From Anticarsia gemmatalis (lineage: Eukaryota > Arthropoda > Insecta > Lepidoptera > Erebidae), in contig NC_134746.1 of the NCBI RefSeq assembly GCF_050436995.1, positions 10,414,501 through 10,478,500 on the forward strand: DNA of 64,000 nucleotides, in the 5' to 3' direction. The position numbers and the translations under genes are program-made. A model generated the notes under the pieces. The model did not search any database, was not told the DNA's origin, and worked only from the letters and a program-made list of their open reading frames with translations. Positions 60,887-64,000 of the stretch are shown piece after piece (position 1 is the stretch's first letter; every line of letters starts with the position of its first letter).

Positions 60887-61606
60887 ATTGGGAATATGTA
60901 ATATAGCAAAATCGACGTAATGGATAGCATAATTCTAGTTTCATCAGCAACAGGATAATATATTGTCACATTCACGTAAAAATAAAAATATGTCACATAC
61001 AAACTGTATTCAAATTATTCACTGTCCAACTAAAAATTCAATTAATCTCAACTTTTAACAACACCTATCAAATTCACCTGTCTCGTGTTTGTGCAGATCC
61101 ATCAATAAAGTAAAATAGACTATGGTTCGAAACTCTACCACTATCAAGTATCGACAACAAAATTGTTTGATGATTTTTTAACAAAAAATGTATGATACTC
61201 GCCCTTAGCGCTCATAGCACCCTTAACGTATATCGCAAAGAAAATTGCTAAAGATTCAATGACCACAATACATTATCAAGGGTAGACAATAATGACATAT
61301 TTTTATATTTTTTTTACCTCAAATACGTGTAGACGTCCAATATACATAGATCAAGTTGAAATAGACTAACCAACCTTTAAATAAAGTCAAAACATTAAAA
61401 AATACAGTCGAATTAATAAACTTTTTTCTTTTGAAGCCAGTTAAATATACCTAACCACTGAAATATTTTGTGTAAATCAAATGTAAATATACGGTTGAAT
61501 AAGTTAGAGATTGTCTAATCTGCGATTACATCGGCAGCCATCAGCCGGTCGTTCAGACATCGTTGACCAACGTAGGATGCTCTTCCGTTCTACAACTGGG
61601 TCAAGG
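60887..61606. other. Non-coding sequence
   Basis: No feature recognised. Confidence 0.5.
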
Positions 61607-61824
61607 CTTCACCTGACGCTTCCTCGTTTAACTATATAACCTGCTTACCGTAGATATAACTTTAATGTTTGTTACAAACAGCATAAACACTATATAGACA
61701 ATATAAACACTAGTGTCCCTTCACCTGACGCTTCCTCGTTAAACTATATAACCTGCTTACCTTTAATAGATAGACTAGACCTTTAGGAGATATAACTTTA
61801 ATGTTTGTTATAAACAGCATAAAC
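61607..61824 (+). repeat. Tandem duplication, unit about 112 bp
   Basis: CTTCACCTGACGCTTCCTCG, ACTATATAACCTGCTTACC and GATATAACTTTAATGTTTGT, then AACAGCATAAAC, occur from 61,607 and again from 61,719. The second unit has about 20 extra bases in the middle. The copies are otherwise nearly identical, so the event is recent. Confidence 0.85.
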
Positions 61825-62646
61825 TGTCCCCGCATAAAATAGTGCTGTTCACATGATTCAAGTGACGATACTGTTATGGTGACAGCAATCAATTGGTCTC
61901 ATAAAACATTGTTTAGAGAAATTTTACGGCTAACTATTGTGATAAATTGATTGGTTCATTAAAGCACTTCAATAAATAAATATTATTAGACACTTCACAC
62001 ATGGTCATTTGATTCCAAACTAAGCAGAGCTTGTACTATGGTAACCAAATTAACTTCATAGTTTATTATGAGAGATAAAATGTGTAAACTTAGATTATTG
62101 CTATTGTTTACAGATAATTTAAGTCAGGGTTTTTAACGACGCTTTCGCTAACTCAAATTATATTCAACAGCGGTTTGGCAGCTTGTTATCAACATTTTGC
62201 ATCGATCAGCTTTCCAGTTTGAAGCTGCTGATTATATTCAAAGTTAAGACACGTGCGAGTAAAATGGAAAAGGGATTTTAGTAAACAGTATGCGATATGA
62301 AATAAAAAATATGAAACAACATGTGTAATGAATACAATATGTGTTTCCCGTCCCGTTCTGTTTATCTTCACAGGAAAAAAAAACATTTTCCGCCAGCATA
62401 ACATTATCCGTAAACAACAATTGCAAAACCATAAATGAATATTGTGAAAACAGGACCACAAATGCTTAGGCTCTTTGAGTCATGAACAAAAGTGCACTAA
62501 TCTTAACTGACGCCACCTTAATCTTGTGCAATAGATGAACACCGTCAAAGATGATGATGAAAAACGCTATACCTTTAAGACAATGTAATCGCAAACGAAA
62601 CTAAATGTTTATACCTAATAAGATATCATAAAATGAAACCAATATA
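61825..62646. other. Non-coding sequence
   Basis: No feature recognised. Confidence 0.5.
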
Positions 62647-63081
62647 CAATAGCGCAATTCTCTACTACTATTGAGTGTAACCAACCGACTAACTATCGAG
62701 AAATGTTGCATGAAAGTCTGATCAGCGCCTCTAGCGAGCGCCCAAGGAACTATTTATCTATACTAATATTATAAAGCTGAAGAGTTTATTTGTTTGTTTG
62801 TTTGTTTGAACGCGCTAAACTCAGGAACTACGGGTCCGATTTAAAAAATTCTTTCAGTGTTAGATAGCCCAGTTATTGAGGAAGGTTATAGGCTATATAA
62901 CATTACGCTACAGTCATTAGGAGCGGAGTAGCAACGAAAAATGTTACAAAAACGGGGAAAATTTTGACTCATTCTCTTAAATGACGCAAGCGAAGTTGCG
63001 CGGGTCAGCTAGTACAAGATACATATCAAATAACAAACTTTCAATATTCGATAGTACTGTCTGGAGAGAATCGCGCTACAG
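62647..63081 (+). mobile_element. MITE-1 copy split by a Helitron
   Basis: The left part (62,647-62,756) starts CAATAGCGCAATTCTCTAC and reaches CTGATCAGCGCCTCTAGCG and GGAACTATTTA. The right part (63,013-63,081) holds TTTCAATATTCGATAGTACT and ends GAGAATCGCGCTACAG. Without the 256-bp Helitron it is 179 bp, close to the other copies. Confidence 0.82.
62757..63012 (+). mobile_element. Lep1-like Helitron nested in MITE-1 (256 bp)
   Basis: Runs from TCTATACTAATATTATAAAG to GGGTCAGCTAG between A and T, with the CGCAA/TTGCG hairpin before the end. The MITE-1 sequence continues on both sides, which fixes both element borders precisely. Confidence 0.92.
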
Positions 63082-64000
63082 AGCAAGAAAATGTATGATT
63101 TAGTCGTGGGTAGAAATGGGGATACTCTCCGAAGAGTAAACGACGGAGAGTGCACCTGGAGTGTTTCAAATACTCTCAATATTGAAAGCAACCGCTACAT
63201 TAGACAGTACGTGATACGCGAACGGATACCACAATTTTACTAACATTATATTTTCCAGCGGTAAGCTACGTTTTGGTATAAGAAATGTTGAATGTCTGCA
63301 TTTACCTGCGATTTGCGAAGTGGGGGAAAACTATGACTAAACTATTTGTATTTTTATCATATTATGATAAGCGTATATATATCTTAGCAATGTTTATTCT
63401 CGACCGGTACTCTTCAGACTAAAATTGGCAACTTGTACTTTATTTGATTTCCTTTTGTTACCAACAATAGGTATTTTCAAATAATTTTATAGTTTTCTTT
63501 GTCTTGCACTTATTCCACGTTAAGTGGCACAGTATGTTTTCTTTCTCAAAAACATGCGCCAAGGGATTTAGCTGATATCAAACCTCCTTGGAAATTGAAA
63601 ACTAAAAATAACTTAACTTTAAAATAGTTATTAGTCATCAAGTCGAAAATAATATCTTTAAGCAATTGTTACAGAAAAGATTTCCACATGAATAAAATTG
63701 CAAAACGTTTATATAAAACGGATCATCTGTCATTTTATTATACCACCGGAACATTTATTACTGTAATAAAGAATAGTGAAAGGCTCCCGTCATATCGTCA
63801 TGCATAATGCAATAGATATTATGTGAAGATTAGCTTCAAAGGCAGTACTGTAGAATATCAAATTATAATATACAAGCTCTTGACCGCTACACCGTCCGCG
63901 TGGACTATAGTCATATGGATTATAAAGTATGCATAGTTCTTTCTGTGAAATTCGGAAAGAATTAATATCCATTGTCCTTTCTAAGGGTGTTAAACCATCT
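63082..64000. other. Non-coding sequence
   Basis: No gene recognised. A small hairpin, ACTCTCCG/CGGAGAGT (63,124-63,151), is the only structure seen. Confidence 0.5.

Overview
This window looks like nuclear DNA of a moth or butterfly. The evidence is its repeats: five copies of a short non-autonomous Helitron of the Lep1 type known from Lepidoptera, tRNA-derived SINEs of a kind I recall from noctuid-type moth genomes, and a CR1/Jockey-group LINE with an (ATTC)n tail. The DNA is AT-rich with no bacterial-style gene packing. The order is well supported. A noctuoid moth is my guess from the SINE and is not proven.

The only convincing protein-coding genes are the two ORFs of one apparently intact LINE at about 11.7-16.4 kb: an RNA-binding ORF1 protein and an endonuclease/reverse transcriptase with all catalytic residues. 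It reads on the + strand, with a 5' UTR, a 544-base inter-ORF spacer, and a 3' UTR holding a hairpin, an AATAAA and a tetranucleotide tail. A short 3' UTR fragment of a related LINE lies near 60.8 kb. Its hairpin carries a compensatory base-pair change.

Otherwise the window is a gene-poor, intergenic- or intron-like stretch sprinkled with small mobile elements: Helitrons of three types, two MITE families defined here by comparing copies (called MITE-1 and MITE-2), a 198-bp PIF/Harbinger-like MITE at 9.1 kb, a 536-bp MITE at 3.6 kb, a 0.9-kb inverted-repeat element at 42.1 kb with a motif repeated seven times, and two SINE families. Several are nested: a SINE inside the inverted repeat of a MITE-2 (47.8 kb), a Helitron inside a MITE-1 (62.7 kb), and a MITE-1 segment inside a MITE-2 (4.8 kb).

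I recognise no host gene. The one stretch resembling a host exon is 70 bp at 59,963-60,032, with good splice sites on both sides and one open frame. GC-rich islands at 10.0, 11.3, 39.8, 46.4 and 50.0 kb may be regulatory, but that is inference. Many ORFs of 60-170 codons occur by chance and are not annotated as genes.
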